NCBI RefSeq assembly: GCF_024168485.1
Contig: NZ_JALJVY010000011.1
Span: 1 to 64,000, forward strand
Origin: Sphingobium sp. OAS761
GTDB lineage: Bacteria; Pseudomonadota; Alphaproteobacteria; Sphingomonadales; Sphingomonadaceae
DNA length: 64,000 nt
Reading direction: 5' to 3'
The translations under genes and the position numbers were made by a program. This document shows positions 44,070 to 55,236 of this stretch, in pieces. The stretch's first letter is position 1, and the number at the start of each line of letters is the position of its first letter. The notes under the pieces were generated by a model. The model searched no databases and had not been told where the DNA came from. It saw nothing but the letters and a program-made list of their open reading frames with translations.

Positions 44070-44981
44070 TCAGGCGGCGGCGAGCCGCGCGATCTTTTCC
44101 AGCTTGCCGCCGGCAATGCGCATCATCGCCTTTTGCAGCTTTTCGAACGCACGCACCTCGATCTGGCGGACGCGTTCCCGGCTTACGCCGTAGACCTGGG
44201 ACAATTCCTCCAGCGTCTTGGGCTCCTCCGCCAGGCGGCGTTCGGCCAGGATATGCTTTTCCCGGTCGTTTAGGTCGTCCATCGCCTCGACCAGCATGTC
44301 GTGGCGCATCTCGCGCTCCTGCTCGTCGGCGACGCGTTCGTCCTGCAACTGATCGGTATCGGCCAGCCAATCCTGCCACTGGCCCTCGCCATCCTCGCGC
44401 ATAGGCACGTTGAGCGACGTGTCGCCGCCCATCGCCATGCGACGGTTCATCGATACGACGTCCTCTTCGCTGACGCCCAGGTCGGTGGCGATCTTCTTCA
44501 CGTCGTCGGGATGCAGGTCGCCGTCCTCGAACGCCTCGATATTGTTCTTCATCCGGCGCAGATTGAAGAAAAGCTTCTTCTGCGCGGCGGTCGTGCCCAT
44601 CTTCACCAGACTCCACGACCGCAGGATGAATTCCTGGATCGACGCCCTGATCCACCACATCGCATAGGTTGCCAGGCGGAAGCCGCGATCGGCCTCGAAC
44701 TTCTTCACGCCCTGCATCAAACCGATATTGCCTTCGCTGATCAGCTCGCTGACCGGCAGGCCGTAGCCGCGATAGCCCATGGCGATCTTGGCGACGAGTC
44801 GCAGGTGCGACGTCACGAGCTGCGCAGCGGCCTCGGGATCCTGATGCTCCTGATAACGCTTCGCCAGCATATATTCCTGCTCAGGGGTGAGCAGCGGAAA
44901 TTTGCGAATTTCCGACAGATAGCGGTTGAGGCTGGCTTCACCGCCCAGCGTCGGAACCGCGGGGACATTGCTCTTGGCCAT
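44070..44981 (-). CDS. rpoH: heat-shock RNA polymerase sigma-32 factor
   Basis: The 303-aa protein has sigma-70 region 2 (SELISEGNIGLMQGVKKFEA, then RLATYAMWWIRASIQEFILR), the RpoH box just after it (AAQKKLFFNLRR), and region 4 (LEELSQVYGVSRERVRQIEV). The RpoH box and lack of region 1.1 mark it as sigma-32. It directs heat-shock chaperone and protease genes. It lies 75 bp after the pseudouridine synthase gene on the same strand. I see no obvious RNA thermometer in that gap, although folding would need computing. Confidence 0.95.
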   Translation of the reverse strand: MAKSNVPAVPTLGGEASLNRYLSEIRKFPLLTPEQEYMLAKRYQEHQDPEAAAQLVTSHLRLVAKIAMGYRGYGLPVSELISEGNIGLMQGVKKFEADRGFRLATYAMWWIRASIQEFILRSWSLVKMGTTAAQKKLFFNLRRMKNNIEAFEDGDLHPDDVKKIATDLGVSEEDVVSMNRRMAMGGDTSLNVPMREDGEGQWQDWLADTDQLQDERVADEQEREMRHDMLVEAMDDLNDREKHILAERRLAEEPKTLEELSQVYGVSRERVRQIEVRAFEKLQKAMMRIAGGKLEKIARLAAA

Positions 44982-45056
44982 GTCGTCACCTTTCCCTTTC
45001 TTGCACGGCGGGACCCAGAAGAGGCGTCCTCAGCACCGTCGCAAACTTGTCCAAAT

Positions 45057-46010
45057 CTATACGTGAAGCCGGCTTAACAGTTCCTGCATATCGACGGGCA
45101 GTGCACTTTCGAACATGAGCGGCTTTTCCGTCACGGGATGTATGAACCCCAGCGTTCTGGCGTGCAATGCCTGCCTTTTGAAACCCAGCGTTTCCAGTAT
45201 TGATTTGAAACCTTTTCTTTCTCTACTGTAAAGCGGATCGCCGATCAAGGGGTTCCCGATATGCGTCATGTGAACCCGCACCTGATGCGTGCGCCCCGTT
45301 TCCAGTCGGCATTCCAGCAGCGCCGCGCCGTTCAGGCGTTCCGTCACCCGATAATGGGTGATCGCATGCTTGCCCCGGCCTTCCCGACAAACGGCCATCT
45401 TCTTTCGATCGGCGTCGGACCGGGCGATCCATGTGTCGACGGTTCCCGCTGGCGGAACGGGCGCGCCATAGCAGATCGCGGCATAAAGCCTTTGAATGCT
45501 GTGATCCTTGAACTGGCGCGCCAGCCCTTCATGGGCCTTGTCGGTCTTGGCCACGACCAGCAGGCCGGACGTGTCCTTGTCGATGCGATGGACGATGCCC
45601 GGCCGCGCCACCCCGCCAATGCCCGACAGCCGCCCGGCGCAGTGATGCAACAGCGCGTTGACCAGCGTCCCGTCGAGATTGCCTGCGGCGGGATGCACGA
45701 CCAGCCCGGCGGGCTTGTCGACCACGATCAGGTCTGCGTCCTCGTGCACGATCGACAGCGGGATGTCCTGCGCCACCGTGTCGAGCGGTCGCGCCGGCGG
45801 CAAAGAAACATGATAATCCTGCCCGACCGCAACCTTCGCCGACGCGCTGATCCTCGTGTCGCGGCCGGTCGTCACGCGGCCTTCGCCGATCAGGGTCTTG
45901 ATCCGTTCGCGGGACAGGTCGGGTATCAGGTCGGCAAGGGCGCGGTCGAGCCGCTCGCCCGCCTGCGCGTCGCCGATCGTCACGCAAATGTTGGAATCCC
46001 CCGAACCCAT
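45057..46010 (-). CDS. rluD: RluA-family 23S rRNA pseudouridine synthase (RluD-like)
   Basis: The 317-aa protein has an N-terminal S4 domain (AGERLDRALADLIPDLSRER) and a pseudouridine synthase domain with the catalytic aspartate motif GIVHRIDKDTSGLLVVAKTD. LECRLETGRTHQVRVHMTHI comes further on. The combination of S4 plus HRIDKDTSG is that of RluD, which modifies helix 69 of 23S rRNA. Related RluA-type enzymes are possible. It lies upstream of rpoH, and divergent from the JAMM protease gene with only 17 bases between their starts. Confidence 0.87.
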   Translation of the reverse strand: MGSGDSNICVTIGDAQAGERLDRALADLIPDLSRERIKTLIGEGRVTTGRDTRISASAKVAVGQDYHVSLPPARPLDTVAQDIPLSIVHEDADLIVVDKPAGLVVHPAAGNLDGTLVNALLHHCAGRLSGIGGVARPGIVHRIDKDTSGLLVVAKTDKAHEGLARQFKDHSIQRLYAAICYGAPVPPAGTVDTWIARSDADRKKMAVCREGRGKHAITHYRVTERLNGAALLECRLETGRTHQVRVHMTHIGNPLIGDPLYSRERKGFKSILETLGFKRQALHARTLGFIHPVTEKPLMFESALPVDMQELLSRLHV

Positions 46011-46027
46011 GCGCTAGCCATGTAGGA

Positions 46028-46429
46028 ATGACCGTCGCTATTTCAAGGTTGCTGCTGGAACAGATCATGACCCTCGCGCGGTCCAGCCGTGACGAAATAT
46101 GCGGTCTTCTGCTCGGGCGGCCGGACGATATCACGGCTATCCTGCCCGCCGACAATGTCGCCCCTGATCCGGCGCGCCATTTCGAACTCGATCCGGCAAG
46201 GCTCCTGTCCGCATATCGGGACGCGCGGACCGGCGGGCCGCAAGTGGTCGGGCATTTTCATTCCCATCCGTCCGGCCGGCCTGTGCCTTCGGCCACAGAC
46301 GCGGCCTGCGCGGTTCCCGACGGCCGGCTCTGGCTGATCGTCACGGGCGAGACGGCCCGCCTGTGGATCGCCGGGCCGGGCGAGGGCGGTGCCACGGCCT
46401 TTGTCGAGGCGGCACTCGACGTCAGGTGA
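46028..46429 (+). CDS. JAMM/MPN+ metallopeptidase (M67 family)
   Basis: The 133-aa protein has the zinc isopeptidase motif complete: Glu23 in DEICGLLLG and His78-x-His80-x7-Ser88-x2-Asp91 in GHFHSHPSGRPVPSATD. Bacterial stand-alone versions of this sort cleave C-terminal extensions from sulfur-carrier or ubiquitin-like proteins. No such carrier is adjacent. It is divergent from the RluD-like gene, and chpT follows after 92 bp. Confidence 0.85.
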   Translation: MTVAISRLLLEQIMTLARSSRDEICGLLLGRPDDITAILPADNVAPDPARHFELDPARLLSAYRDARTGGPQVVGHFHSHPSGRPVPSATDAACAVPDGRLWLIVTGETARLWIAGPGEGGATAFVEAALDVR

Positions 46430-46521
46430 CGGAAAGGCGGTGACCCGGGGTTGCATCGGGCGTCCTTGCGGCGCATTAGCCGGGAACGCTTTCCCATAGT
46501 CCAATCCGGCGGTCTCCCTGC

Positions 46522-47169
46522 ATGACTCATTCGACCGACAGCATCGAATTCGCCAGCCTGCTTTGTTCGCGCCTGTGCCACGACCTGCTCAGTCCGGTCG
46601 GGGCGCTCAACAACGGCCTCGAACTGATGGCTGACGAAACCGATCCGGACATGCGCGAACGCTGCCTGGAATTGCTGGGGGACAGTGCGCGGACCTCGGC
46701 CAACAAGCTGAAATTCTTCCGCCTTGCCTTCGGCTCGGCGGGCGGGTTCGGCGACGCCGTGCCGCCGCACGAGGCGCGCGTCGCGATAGAGGGCATGTTC
46801 GCCGGGGCGGGCCGGGTGAAGGTCGGCTGGCTGGTCGAGGACGCGATGCTGGGCAAGCTCGCGGTCAAGGTGCTGCTGAACCTGTCGCTGATCGCGGGCG
46901 ACGCCCTGGTGCGCGGCGGGCAACTCGACATCGGCGCGGAATCGCGCCCCGGTGTTACCGAAATCGTCGTGCGTGCCGAAGGACCCAAGCTGGTGCTGGA
47001 CCCTGATCTGCGCGCCGCCCTGTCCGGCACGCTGCCGCCCGAGGGGCTCGCTTCGCGCACGGCCGCCGCCTGGATGGTGCGCCAGTTGGTGGAAAGCGCG
47101 GGCGGCGATATCGTCCTGTCGCCGCCGGGCGAGCCGGTGCTGCTGTTCGGGGCATCAATACCGGGGTGA
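46522..47169 (+). CDS. chpT: histidine phosphotransferase ChpT
   Basis: ChpT passes phosphate from the hybrid kinase CckA to the response regulators CtrA and CpdR, controlling the alphaproteobacterial cell cycle and motility. The 215-aa protein has the DHp-like phospho-site His20 in LLCSRLCHDLLSPVGALNNG, and a degenerate HATPase-like C-terminal half that does not bind ATP. This is a clade marker: ChpT occurs only in alphaproteobacteria as far as I know. ctrA and cckA are not in the window. Confidence 0.88.
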   Translation: MTHSTDSIEFASLLCSRLCHDLLSPVGALNNGLELMADETDPDMRERCLELLGDSARTSANKLKFFRLAFGSAGGFGDAVPPHEARVAIEGMFAGAGRVKVGWLVEDAMLGKLAVKVLLNLSLIAGDALVRGGQLDIGAESRPGVTEIVVRAEGPKLVLDPDLRAALSGTLPPEGLASRTAAAWMVRQLVESAGGDIVLSPPGEPVLLFGASIPG

Positions 47170-47182
47170 GGCGAGCGGTGGT

Positions 47183-48310
47183 TCAGTCCGGCTGATGGGG
47201 CAGGAAGCCGGGATAGCGCAGTATCAGCATTTCCCACGGCAGCCGGAAGGTCAGGCGCCGCGGCGCTTCGGACGAGTGAGCCTCCACATCGAAATGCAAG
47301 CCCGTTTCGTCCCGCCGGATGTCCGCCATCCAACGGGTGATATTGGTCATCCAGCCGTCAGGTCCGCCATATTGCAGGTTCCCCACGCAATCGCCTTCCG
47401 CGTTTAGGCGCATCGCCGGATTGTTGAGAAGGGCGAAGCGGATCGACGCCATGGTCACGCCATGCAGGGTCAGTCGGGGCCAGACATGGTTCATGTGCGT
47501 GGGCAGAAAGCCCGCTTCCGTCCGTGCTGGATGCGACAGGCGGGTCAAGGACAGATAGCCCAGTTCGATCGCTTCATGAAATGACACCAGGCCATTCGGT
47601 CCCACACCGCATTGGTTAAATGTCCCGACCGGAGCGGTCGAGATATCCAGTTCCGTTAGCGTGGCGGGAGGTGGCAGAGGCGCGGGAGCGACCGCCTCGG
47701 TCGAAAGGTTGGGCGCATAATAGCCGAAACAGGCGACGCGCGTGATGGCATCTATGACGAACTGGATGACGATTCGGGCGCCTGCCTGCTTCTCCCAATG
47801 ATTTGTGGTGCGCGTCTGCCATTCCTCGAGGTGCAGGCCATGCAATGTCGCAGACAGGGTGACATGCAGGTCGTCATCCCTATCCTCGATTTCGAGCGAC
47901 CAATCGCTGAGCGGCTGGTAGATCCGCCCCTCCGGGTTGGTGCCATGCGCCAGCACGCCCGCCTGCTGGTTCAATCGCAACGAGATCGGGTGCTTCACGC
48001 TCCCGGAAAAGGCGCGGCTTAGGGTCGACGCAATCGGTTCGGGCAGGTGCGCCTCACCGCCAAATTCCTGCGCCGTCACAAACCCCGATATGTCGCGCGC
48101 GGCGCGACAGCGGACGATCCGCATGCCGAAGGTCCGGGACATGCGGACATAATCGGCCTGCGGGTTGGGATAGATGCCGTCGTCATCCACCGGATGCCGG
48201 ATACGTCCGGGCAACACGAAAGCGCCGTCGCGCGCGACGCCGGCCTGGCGGATATGCTTGCCGCCGCTATGTTGTGGTGGTGTTGCGCCCCAAGGACCGG
48301 TTCTACTCAT
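47183..48310 (-). CDS. unknown protein, 375 aa
   Basis: I do not recognise this protein. It starts MSRTGPWGATPPQHSGGKHI and has no signal peptide or membrane helix. Features are a long mixed beta sheet region with several Trp-containing strands (QPLSDWSLEIEDRDDDLHVT, LHLEEWQTRTTNHWEKQAG), ITRVACFGYYAPNLSTEAVA, a Pro-rich linker (APAPLPPPATL) and a C-terminal HMNHVWPRLTLHGVTMASIR. GGAG sits upstream of the ATG. It ends 13 bases from the convergent chpT stop. glnA is upstream on the same strand beyond a terminator, so it is probably monocistronic. Confidence 0.7.
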   Translation of the reverse strand: MSRTGPWGATPPQHSGGKHIRQAGVARDGAFVLPGRIRHPVDDDGIYPNPQADYVRMSRTFGMRIVRCRAARDISGFVTAQEFGGEAHLPEPIASTLSRAFSGSVKHPISLRLNQQAGVLAHGTNPEGRIYQPLSDWSLEIEDRDDDLHVTLSATLHGLHLEEWQTRTTNHWEKQAGARIVIQFVIDAITRVACFGYYAPNLSTEAVAPAPLPPPATLTELDISTAPVGTFNQCGVGPNGLVSFHEAIELGYLSLTRLSHPARTEAGFLPTHMNHVWPRLTLHGVTMASIRFALLNNPAMRLNAEGDCVGNLQYGGPDGWMTNITRWMADIRRDETGLHFDVEAHSSEAPRRLTFRLPWEMLILRYPGFLPHQPD

Positions 48311-48379
48311 GACGGCTCCACAGATGCCATTGCTTGCCGATCGGTTATATTACCCGTCGCCGCAATCGCCGTTCCAACG

Positions 48380-48411
48380 AAAAAGGCCCGGCCGCTTGCG
48401 CGACCGGGCCT
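48380..48411 (-). terminator. rho-independent terminator of glnA
   Basis: On the minus strand AGGCCCGG and CCGGGCCT enclose an inner CGC-gcaa-GCG stem, followed by a T-run (AAAAA at 48380-48384 on the plus strand). It lies 25 bases past the glnA stop and is textbook in form. Confidence 0.92.
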
Positions 48412-48436
48412 CCTTCCACAACGTCCGAGAAAGGGA

Positions 48437-49849
<1,413 letters not shown>

Positions 49850-49944
49850 GTGCACTTGCCCTTCTCTCTTGATACCCCCCCGAAGGGGTAGTTGAAGCCA
49901 TGTCCGCCGGCCCCCGTCGGCCGGCGGTTCTCGTCACGCGAAAC

Positions 49945-50298
<354 letters not shown>

Positions 50299-50393
50299 TC
50301 AAGACGCGTGCAAAATGCGGGCGCGACCCGCATTCCCTCTCCTAGAGCAACGATCGTCATGCCCCCCGAGACACCCGCCGTCGCTCTTAACAA

Positions 50394-50409
50394 TCAATTA
50401 CCGTGCCAA
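50394..50409 (-). promoter_or_regulatory. possible sigma-54 promoter upstream of glnB
   Basis: On the minus strand the sequence TTGGCACG-GTAA-TTGA matches the RpoN consensus (YTGGCACG-N4-TTGCW) with the GG and the -24 block perfect and one mismatch (A for C) in the -12 block. The spacing is right. It lies about 110 bp before the glnB start in the correct direction, as expected for nitrogen control. The mismatch lies in the invariant GC, so it remains a candidate. Confidence 0.4.
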
Positions 50410-50523
50410 ATGGCGAATCGCTAGGACTTGCTTTCGGCGATGCAGCAATCTTTGTCCATATTGCTCGGATTCCGGGCATTTTTCCATCATCCTGCTCAAT
50501 ATTTAGGCAGCATGGTTACGGTT

Positions 50524-51351
50524 TCAGCCATAAGGCGGCGCGTCCAGTCCCAGCGGACTTTTCGTGAAGATTTCGCATCCCGTGTCGGTGATGCCGATGC
50601 TGTGCTCGAACTGCGCCGACAGGGTGCGATCGCGCGTCACCGCGGTCCATCCGTCGTCCAGCATCTTTACGCCCGGCTTTCCGATGTTGATCATCGGTTC
50701 GATGGTGAAGAACATGCCGGGCCGCAATTCTGGCCCGGTGCCCGGACGACCGATATGGACGACCTCCGGGCTGTCGTGGAAGACCTGTCCCAGCCCGTGC
50801 CCGCAAAAGTCCCGCACCACGCCATAGCGATGCCGCTCCGCATGGCGCTGGATGGCATGGCCGATATCGCCCAGCCTGTTGCCGGGCTTCGCCTGCTCGA
50901 TGCCCAGCATCAGGCATTCATAGGTGACCTCGACCAGCCGCCGCGCCTTGATGGAGGGTTCTCCGCACAGATACATGCGGCTGCTGTCGCCGTGCCAGCC
51001 GTCCACCTGCGGCGTCACGTCGATATTCAATATGTCACCGTCGCGCAGCCGTGTGTCGCCCGGAATGCCGTGGCAGATCACGTTGTTCAGGCTGATGCAG
51101 CAGCTGTGCGTATAGCCGCGATAGCCCAGCGTCGCGGGAACGCCGCCACCATCCAGCGTCATCCGGCGCACAATGTCGTCCAGTTCGCCCGTGGTGACGC
51201 CCGGCACCACATGCGGCACCAGCGCGTCCAGTATCTCTGCGGCCAGCCGCCCGGCCTTGCGCATGCCGGCAAAGCCGCTCTCGCCATATAATTTGATCGC
51301 CTGGGATCGGGAAACGGGCGCGTCCGCCGTCATGGTCATATATTCGGTCAT
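50524..51351 (-). CDS. map: methionine aminopeptidase, type I
   Basis: Map removes the initiator Met from proteins whose second residue is small. The 275-aa protein has the pita-bread fold metal ligands: His in GYTHSCCISLN, Asp in DILNIDVT and HGDSSRMY, His in CGHGLGQVFHD, Glu in FTIEPMI and QFEHSIGIT. The N-terminus (MTEYMTMTADAPVSRSQAIK) is slightly long; an internal Met would also serve. It is divergent from the CinA-like gene across about 60 bp. Confidence 0.95.
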   Translation of the reverse strand: MTEYMTMTADAPVSRSQAIKLYGESGFAGMRKAGRLAAEILDALVPHVVPGVTTGELDDIVRRMTLDGGGVPATLGYRGYTHSCCISLNNVICHGIPGDTRLRDGDILNIDVTPQVDGWHGDSSRMYLCGEPSIKARRLVEVTYECLMLGIEQAKPGNRLGDIGHAIQRHAERHRYGVVRDFCGHGLGQVFHDSPEVVHIGRPGTGPELRPGMFFTIEPMINIGKPGVKMLDDGWTAVTRDRTLSAQFEHSIGITDTGCEIFTKSPLGLDAPPYG

Positions 51352-51410
51352 GACCCCGACTATAGGACGCCGCCTGCAAGAATGCGAGGGGGCGAGAGGA
51401 CGGGCTAGGC

Positions 51411-52202
51411 ATGATCGGCGCGGAAGGCTATGGGCGGGGCATGGCCGATCCCAACCGCATCTGGACCGCAGCGCTGATCGTGATCGGCGACGAGATATTG
51501 TCGGGACGCACCCAGGACAGGAATGTCGCGCAGATCGCGACCTGGCTGAACGTCCAGGGCATACGCCTGCGCGAGGTGCGGGTCGTGGCCGATGACAGCG
51601 GCGCGATCGTGGAGGCCGTCAACACATTGCGCGCGCGGAACGATTATCTGTTCACGACCGGCGGCATCGGGCCCACGCATGACGACATTACCGTCGACGC
51701 GATCGCCGACGCGCTGGGCGTCGGCGTGGTTGTGCATGATGACGCGCGGGCGATGCTGGCGGGCTATTACGACACGCGCGGCGGCCTGACCGAGGCGCGG
51801 CTGCGCATGGCGCGGGTTCCCGAAGGCGCCAGCCTGATCGAAAACCGCATGTCCGGCGCGCCCGGCATCCGGCATGGCAACATCTTCATCATGGCCGGCG
51901 TGCCGCACATCACGGCCGGTATGCTGGAAGCGCTGACCGGCAGGCTGGAGGGCGGCTTGCCGCTGCTGTCCGCAACGCTGGGCTGCTGGGTCGCGGAAAG
52001 CGAGATCGCAGACCTGCTCGGCGACGTCGAAAGGGCGCATGACGGGTGCCAGATCGGCTCCTATCCGTTTTTTCGGGAGGGGCGGGTCGGGGCCAATTTC
52101 GTCGTTCGGTCGACGGATGCGGAGCGGCTTGACGCCTGCATGGCGGCGCTCGGCGAGGGGCTGGCGCGTGGCGGCTGGCCGCCGGTGCCGGGCGGCATCT
52201 GA
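51411..52202 (+). CDS. CinA-like molybdopterin-binding domain protein
   Basis: The protein (263 aa from the ATG at 51411, or 253 aa from the ATG at 51441 that better fits family starts) has the MoaB/MogA-like fold. The motifs are IWTAALIVIGDEILSGRTQD, LFTTGGIGPTHDDITVDAIA and ARVPEGASLIENRMSGAPG. It lacks the C-terminal nicotinamide-nucleotide amidase domain of full CinA. The single-domain form may act as an ADP-ribose or CoA pyrophosphatase or be inactive, and it is often labelled competence/damage-inducible without evidence. It is convergent with trmJ, the two stops touching. Confidence 0.85.
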   Translation: MIGAEGYGRGMADPNRIWTAALIVIGDEILSGRTQDRNVAQIATWLNVQGIRLREVRVVADDSGAIVEAVNTLRARNDYLFTTGGIGPTHDDITVDAIADALGVGVVVHDDARAMLAGYYDTRGGLTEARLRMARVPEGASLIENRMSGAPGIRHGNIFIMAGVPHITAGMLEALTGRLEGGLPLLSATLGCWVAESEIADLLGDVERAHDGCQIGSYPFFREGRVGANFVVRSTDAERLDACMAALGEGLARGGWPPVPGGI

Positions 52203-52916
52203 TCAGCGCGCGCGCGGATTGCCCAGGGCAGACAGCACGCCGCGCAGCGTGCGCACTTCCAGATGGTTCCAGCCCGGCTTGGTCAGCAGGTTGCGCAGCG
52301 TTCGCTTCGTCGCGGGTGCGCGGTCGGGCGGGAAGAAATAGCCCGCGCCCTCCAGCAGCGTCTCGAACTGGTCGATCATGCCTTCCAGCTCGTCCTGCGG
52401 CGCCGGTTCGCCAAGGTCGGTGACGGTCGGCTGTTCCAGCGATGCCTGCTTGGACCATTCATAGGCGCACAGGATCACGGCCTGCGCCAGGTTGAGCGAA
52501 CCGAAGTCCGGATTGATCGGCACCGTCAAAATCTTGCGGGCCAGCGCCACATCCTCGGTTTCCAGCCCCGACCGTTCGGGACCGAAGACGATGGCGCTGC
52601 GGCCCTGCGCGCCATGGATCTCGCGCGCCGCCGCGTCGGGTGTGACGACCGGCTTGGTGACGCCCCGCTTGCGCACGGTCGTCGCATAGACATGCGCGCA
52701 ATCGGCCACCGCCTCCGCCAGCGTATCGAAGACCTGCGCTTCGTCCAGCACGCTGTCCGCCCCGGCCGCCGACGGCCCGGCATCGGGGTTTGGCCAGCCG
52801 TCCCGCGGGCTCACCAGCCGCATCTCGGTCAGCCCGAAATTCAGCATCGCGCGCGCGGCCTTGCCGATATTCTCGCCCAGTTGCGGACGAACCAGCACGA
52901 TGACGGGCCTATTCAC
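52203..52916 (-). CDS. trmJ: tRNA (cytidine/uridine-2'-O-)-methyltransferase TrmJ
   Basis: The 237-aa SPOUT protein has the three knot motifs: [33 protein letters not shown] and [20 protein letters not shown]. Followed by a C-terminal extension, this is the TrmJ (YfhQ) arrangement that methylates position 32 of tRNA. It overlaps the 3' end of nrdR by eight bases and is likely co-transcribed with rpiB-glyA-nrdR. A general TrmH-family label is the fallback. Confidence 0.88.
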   Translation of the reverse strand: MNRPVIVLVRPQLGENIGKAARAMLNFGLTEMRLVSPRDGWPNPDAGPSAAGADSVLDEAQVFDTLAEAVADCAHVYATTVRKRGVTKPVVTPDAAAREIHGAQGRSAIVFGPERSGLETEDVALARKILTVPINPDFGSLNLAQAVILCAYEWSKQASLEQPTVTDLGEPAPQDELEGMIDQFETLLEGAGYFFPPDRAPATKRTLRNLLTKPGWNHLEVRTLRGVLSALGNPRAR

Positions 52917-53370
52917 GCCCCACCGCCTTTACCGTGCCGGCGAAATCCTCGAAATCCTTGGCGTCGGTGAAATCCTTGTAGACGCTGGCGAAGCGGATAT
53001 AGGCGACGCTGTCCAGGCGCTTGAGCCCTTCCATCACCATTTCGCCGATGGCGCGCGCCGGCACCTCGCTGTCGCCGCTGGTTTCCAACTGGCGCTGGAT
53101 GCCGGAAATCAGCTTTTCGATCCGGCTGGGGTCGATCGGTCGCTTGCGGCAGGCGATGCCGATGGACCGGGCCAGCTTGTCGCGCTCGAACGCTTCCTTG
53201 CGACCTTCGCTCTTCACCACCCATATGTCGCGCAACTGGATGCGTTCGAATGTGGTAAAGCGCGCGCCGCACGCCTCGCACTGGCGGCGACGGCGGATGG
53301 CGGCGCCATCCTCCGTCGGCCGGCTGTCCTTCACCTGGCTGTCTTCGTGGGAACAGAAGGGGCAGCGCAA
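52909..53370 (-). CDS. nrdR: transcriptional repressor NrdR
   Basis: NrdR represses ribonucleotide reductase genes in response to ATP/dATP. The 153-aa protein has the N-terminal zinc ribbon (Cys3, 6, 31, 34: [10 protein letters not shown] and [14 protein letters not shown]) and an ATP-cone domain ([20 protein letters not shown]). The length is normal. It lies six bases after glyA and overlaps trmJ, so it is part of the rpiB-glyA-nrdR-trmJ series. Confidence 0.96.
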   Translation of the reverse strand: MRCPFCSHEDSQVKDSRPTEDGAAIRRRRQCEACGARFTTFERIQLRDIWVVKSEGRKEAFERDKLARSIGIACRKRPIDPSRIEKLISGIQRQLETSGDSEVPARAIGEMVMEGLKRLDSVAYIRFASVYKDFTDAKDFEDFAGTVKAVGRE

Positions 53371-53376
53371 GGGCGG

Positions 53377-54684
53377 TCAGTCCTGATAGATCGGAAAACG
53401 CGCGGTCAGGCCCAGCACCTTTTCGCGGACATGCTGCTCGACCTGGCCGTCACCCTCTTCGCCGTTGCGCTTCAGCCCTTCCACCACTTCGGCGATCAGG
53501 CGTCCGATCTCGCGGAATTCCGCCTCGCCAAAGCCGCGCGTCGTGCCGGCCGGCGTGCCCAGCCGGACGCCGGACGTGACGAAGGGGCTGGCCGTGTCGA
53601 ACGGGACGTTGTTCTTGTTGCAGGTGATGTAGGCGCGGTCGAGCGCCTTTTCCGCCGCCTTGCCGGTCGTGTTCTTCGCCCGCAGGTCGACCAGCATCAG
53701 GTGATTGTCGGTGCCGCCGGATACGATCGACAGGCCGGCGTCGGCCAGCGTCTCGGCCAGCGCCTTGGCATTGGCGACGATCTGGTGGGCATAGGCCTTG
53801 AACTCGGGAGTCAGCGCTTCCTTGAACGCCACCGCCTTCGCGGCGATGATGTGCATCAGCGGGCCGCCCTGGAGCCCCGGGAAGATCGCGCTGTTCAGCT
53901 TCTTGGCGATCGCCTCGTCATTGCTGAGGATGATGCCGGAGCGGGGACCACGCAGCGACTTGTGCGTGGTGGTCGTGGTGACATGGGCGTGGGGCACGGG
54001 CGACGGGTGCGCGCCGCCGGCGACAAGGCCGGAAAAGTGCGACATGTCGGCCAGCAGATAGGCACCGACCTCGTCCGCGATCTCGCGGAACCGCTTGAAG
54101 TCCCAGACCCGCGAATAGGCGGTGCCGCCGCAGATGATCAACTTGGGCTTGCACTCCCGCGCGATGCGCGCGACTTCGTCCATGTCGATCAGGTGATCGT
54201 CGGCGCGCACGCCATAGGGCACCGGGTTGAACCACTTGCCGCTCATGTTGACCGGCGATCCGTGGGTCAGGTGGCCGCCCGACGACAGGTCGAGTCCCAT
54301 GAAGGTATCGCCCGGCTGAAGCAGCGCCAGGAACACCGCCTGGTTCATCTGGCTGCCGCTGTTGGGCTGGACATTGGCGAACTGCGCGCCGAACAGTTTT
54401 TTCGCGCGCTCGATCGCCAGCGTTTCGACGACATCGGCATATTCACAGCCGCCATAATAGCGCTTGCCCGGATACCCCTCCGCATATTTGTTGGTGAAGA
54501 TCGATCCCGCGGCCTCCAGCACCGCCTTCGACACGATGTTTTCCGACGCGATCAGTTCGATCTTGTCCTGCTGGCGCTTCAGTTCCCTGCCGATCGCGTC
54601 GAAGATTTCGGGGTCCGCGCTGGCAAGCGATTCGTTGAAGAAACCGTCCTGACGGATGGCTGGGCTAAGGGTGTCGATGCTCAT
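53377..54684 (-). CDS. glyA: serine hydroxymethyltransferase
   Basis: GlyA interconverts serine and glycine using tetrahydrofolate and PLP. The 435-aa protein has the PLP lysine at about residue 242 ([19 protein letters not shown]), [20 protein letters not shown] and the substrate-binding [14 protein letters not shown]. It starts at the ATG 54684-54682 with GAAAGGA just upstream. It is followed by nrdR and preceded by rpiB after 12 bases. Confidence 0.97.
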   Translation of the reverse strand: MSIDTLSPAIRQDGFFNESLASADPEIFDAIGRELKRQQDKIELIASENIVSKAVLEAAGSIFTNKYAEGYPGKRYYGGCEYADVVETLAIERAKKLFGAQFANVQPNSGSQMNQAVFLALLQPGDTFMGLDLSSGGHLTHGSPVNMSGKWFNPVPYGVRADDHLIDMDEVARIARECKPKLIICGGTAYSRVWDFKRFREIADEVGAYLLADMSHFSGLVAGGAHPSPVPHAHVTTTTTHKSLRGPRSGIILSNDEAIAKKLNSAIFPGLQGGPLMHIIAAKAVAFKEALTPEFKAYAHQIVANAKALAETLADAGLSIVSGGTDNHLMLVDLRAKNTTGKAAEKALDRAYITCNKNNVPFDTASPFVTSGVRLGTPAGTTRGFGEAEFREIGRLIAEVVEGLKRNGEEGDGQVEQHVREKVLGLTARFPIYQD

Positions 54685-54696
54685 CCGAATATCCTT

Positions 54697-55134
54697 TCAG
54701 AGCGCGGGCTGGGTCAGTTTCTCGACGCGGCCGGCATGGCGGCCTCCGCCGAAATCGGTGGTCAGGAATGCGGCGAGGCACGCCTTGGCCATGTCGACGC
54801 CGGTCAGGCGCGCGCCCATGGCGATGACGTTGGCGTCGTTATGTTCGCGCGCCAGCGCGGCCGACAGCGGCTCGCCCACCAGCGCACAGCGGCAGGCCGG
54901 GTTGCGGTTGACCGCGATGGAAATGCCGATGCCCGATCCGCACAGGGCGATGCCGCGTTCGGCGCCGCCGGATGCGACAGCTGCTGCCAGCTTGTACCCG
55001 TAATCGGGATAATCGACGCGGTCGGCGGTGGCCGGCCCCAGGTCCTGGACCGCATGCCCTTCGTCGCGCAGCCACTGCGCAAGCTCTGCCTTCAGGTCGA
55101 CGGCGGCATGATCGGAAGCGATGGCGATTTTCAT
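54697..55134 (-). CDS. rpiB: ribose 5-phosphate isomerase B
   Basis: RpiB interconverts ribose 5-phosphate and ribulose 5-phosphate. The 145-aa protein starts MKIAIASDHAAVDLKAELAQ and has VDYPDYGYKLA, the active-site cysteine in GIALCGSGIGISIAVN and LAREHNDANVIAMGARL. I prefer the ATG at 55134 over a six-residue longer frame. It opens the rpiB-glyA-nrdR-trmJ series. Confidence 0.94.
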   Translation of the reverse strand: MKIAIASDHAAVDLKAELAQWLRDEGHAVQDLGPATADRVDYPDYGYKLAAAVASGGAERGIALCGSGIGISIAVNRNPACRCALVGEPLSAALAREHNDANVIAMGARLTGVDMAKACLAAFLTTDFGGGRHAGRVEKLTQPAL

Positions 55135-55236
55135 GACGGCAAAATCCTTCACCGTTCGGGGTGATTCGGGTTGGGCGCCTCATAAGGGCAGCCGCGCCAG
55201 ATTGCCACCATGGACCGGCGGTCCTATGGACGGGGC

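Noticed and set aside
52861..55164. A 767-aa plus-strand frame opposite nrdR, glyA and rpiB
   Set aside because: It spans three unrelated genes on the other strand and has the composition of an antisense frame.
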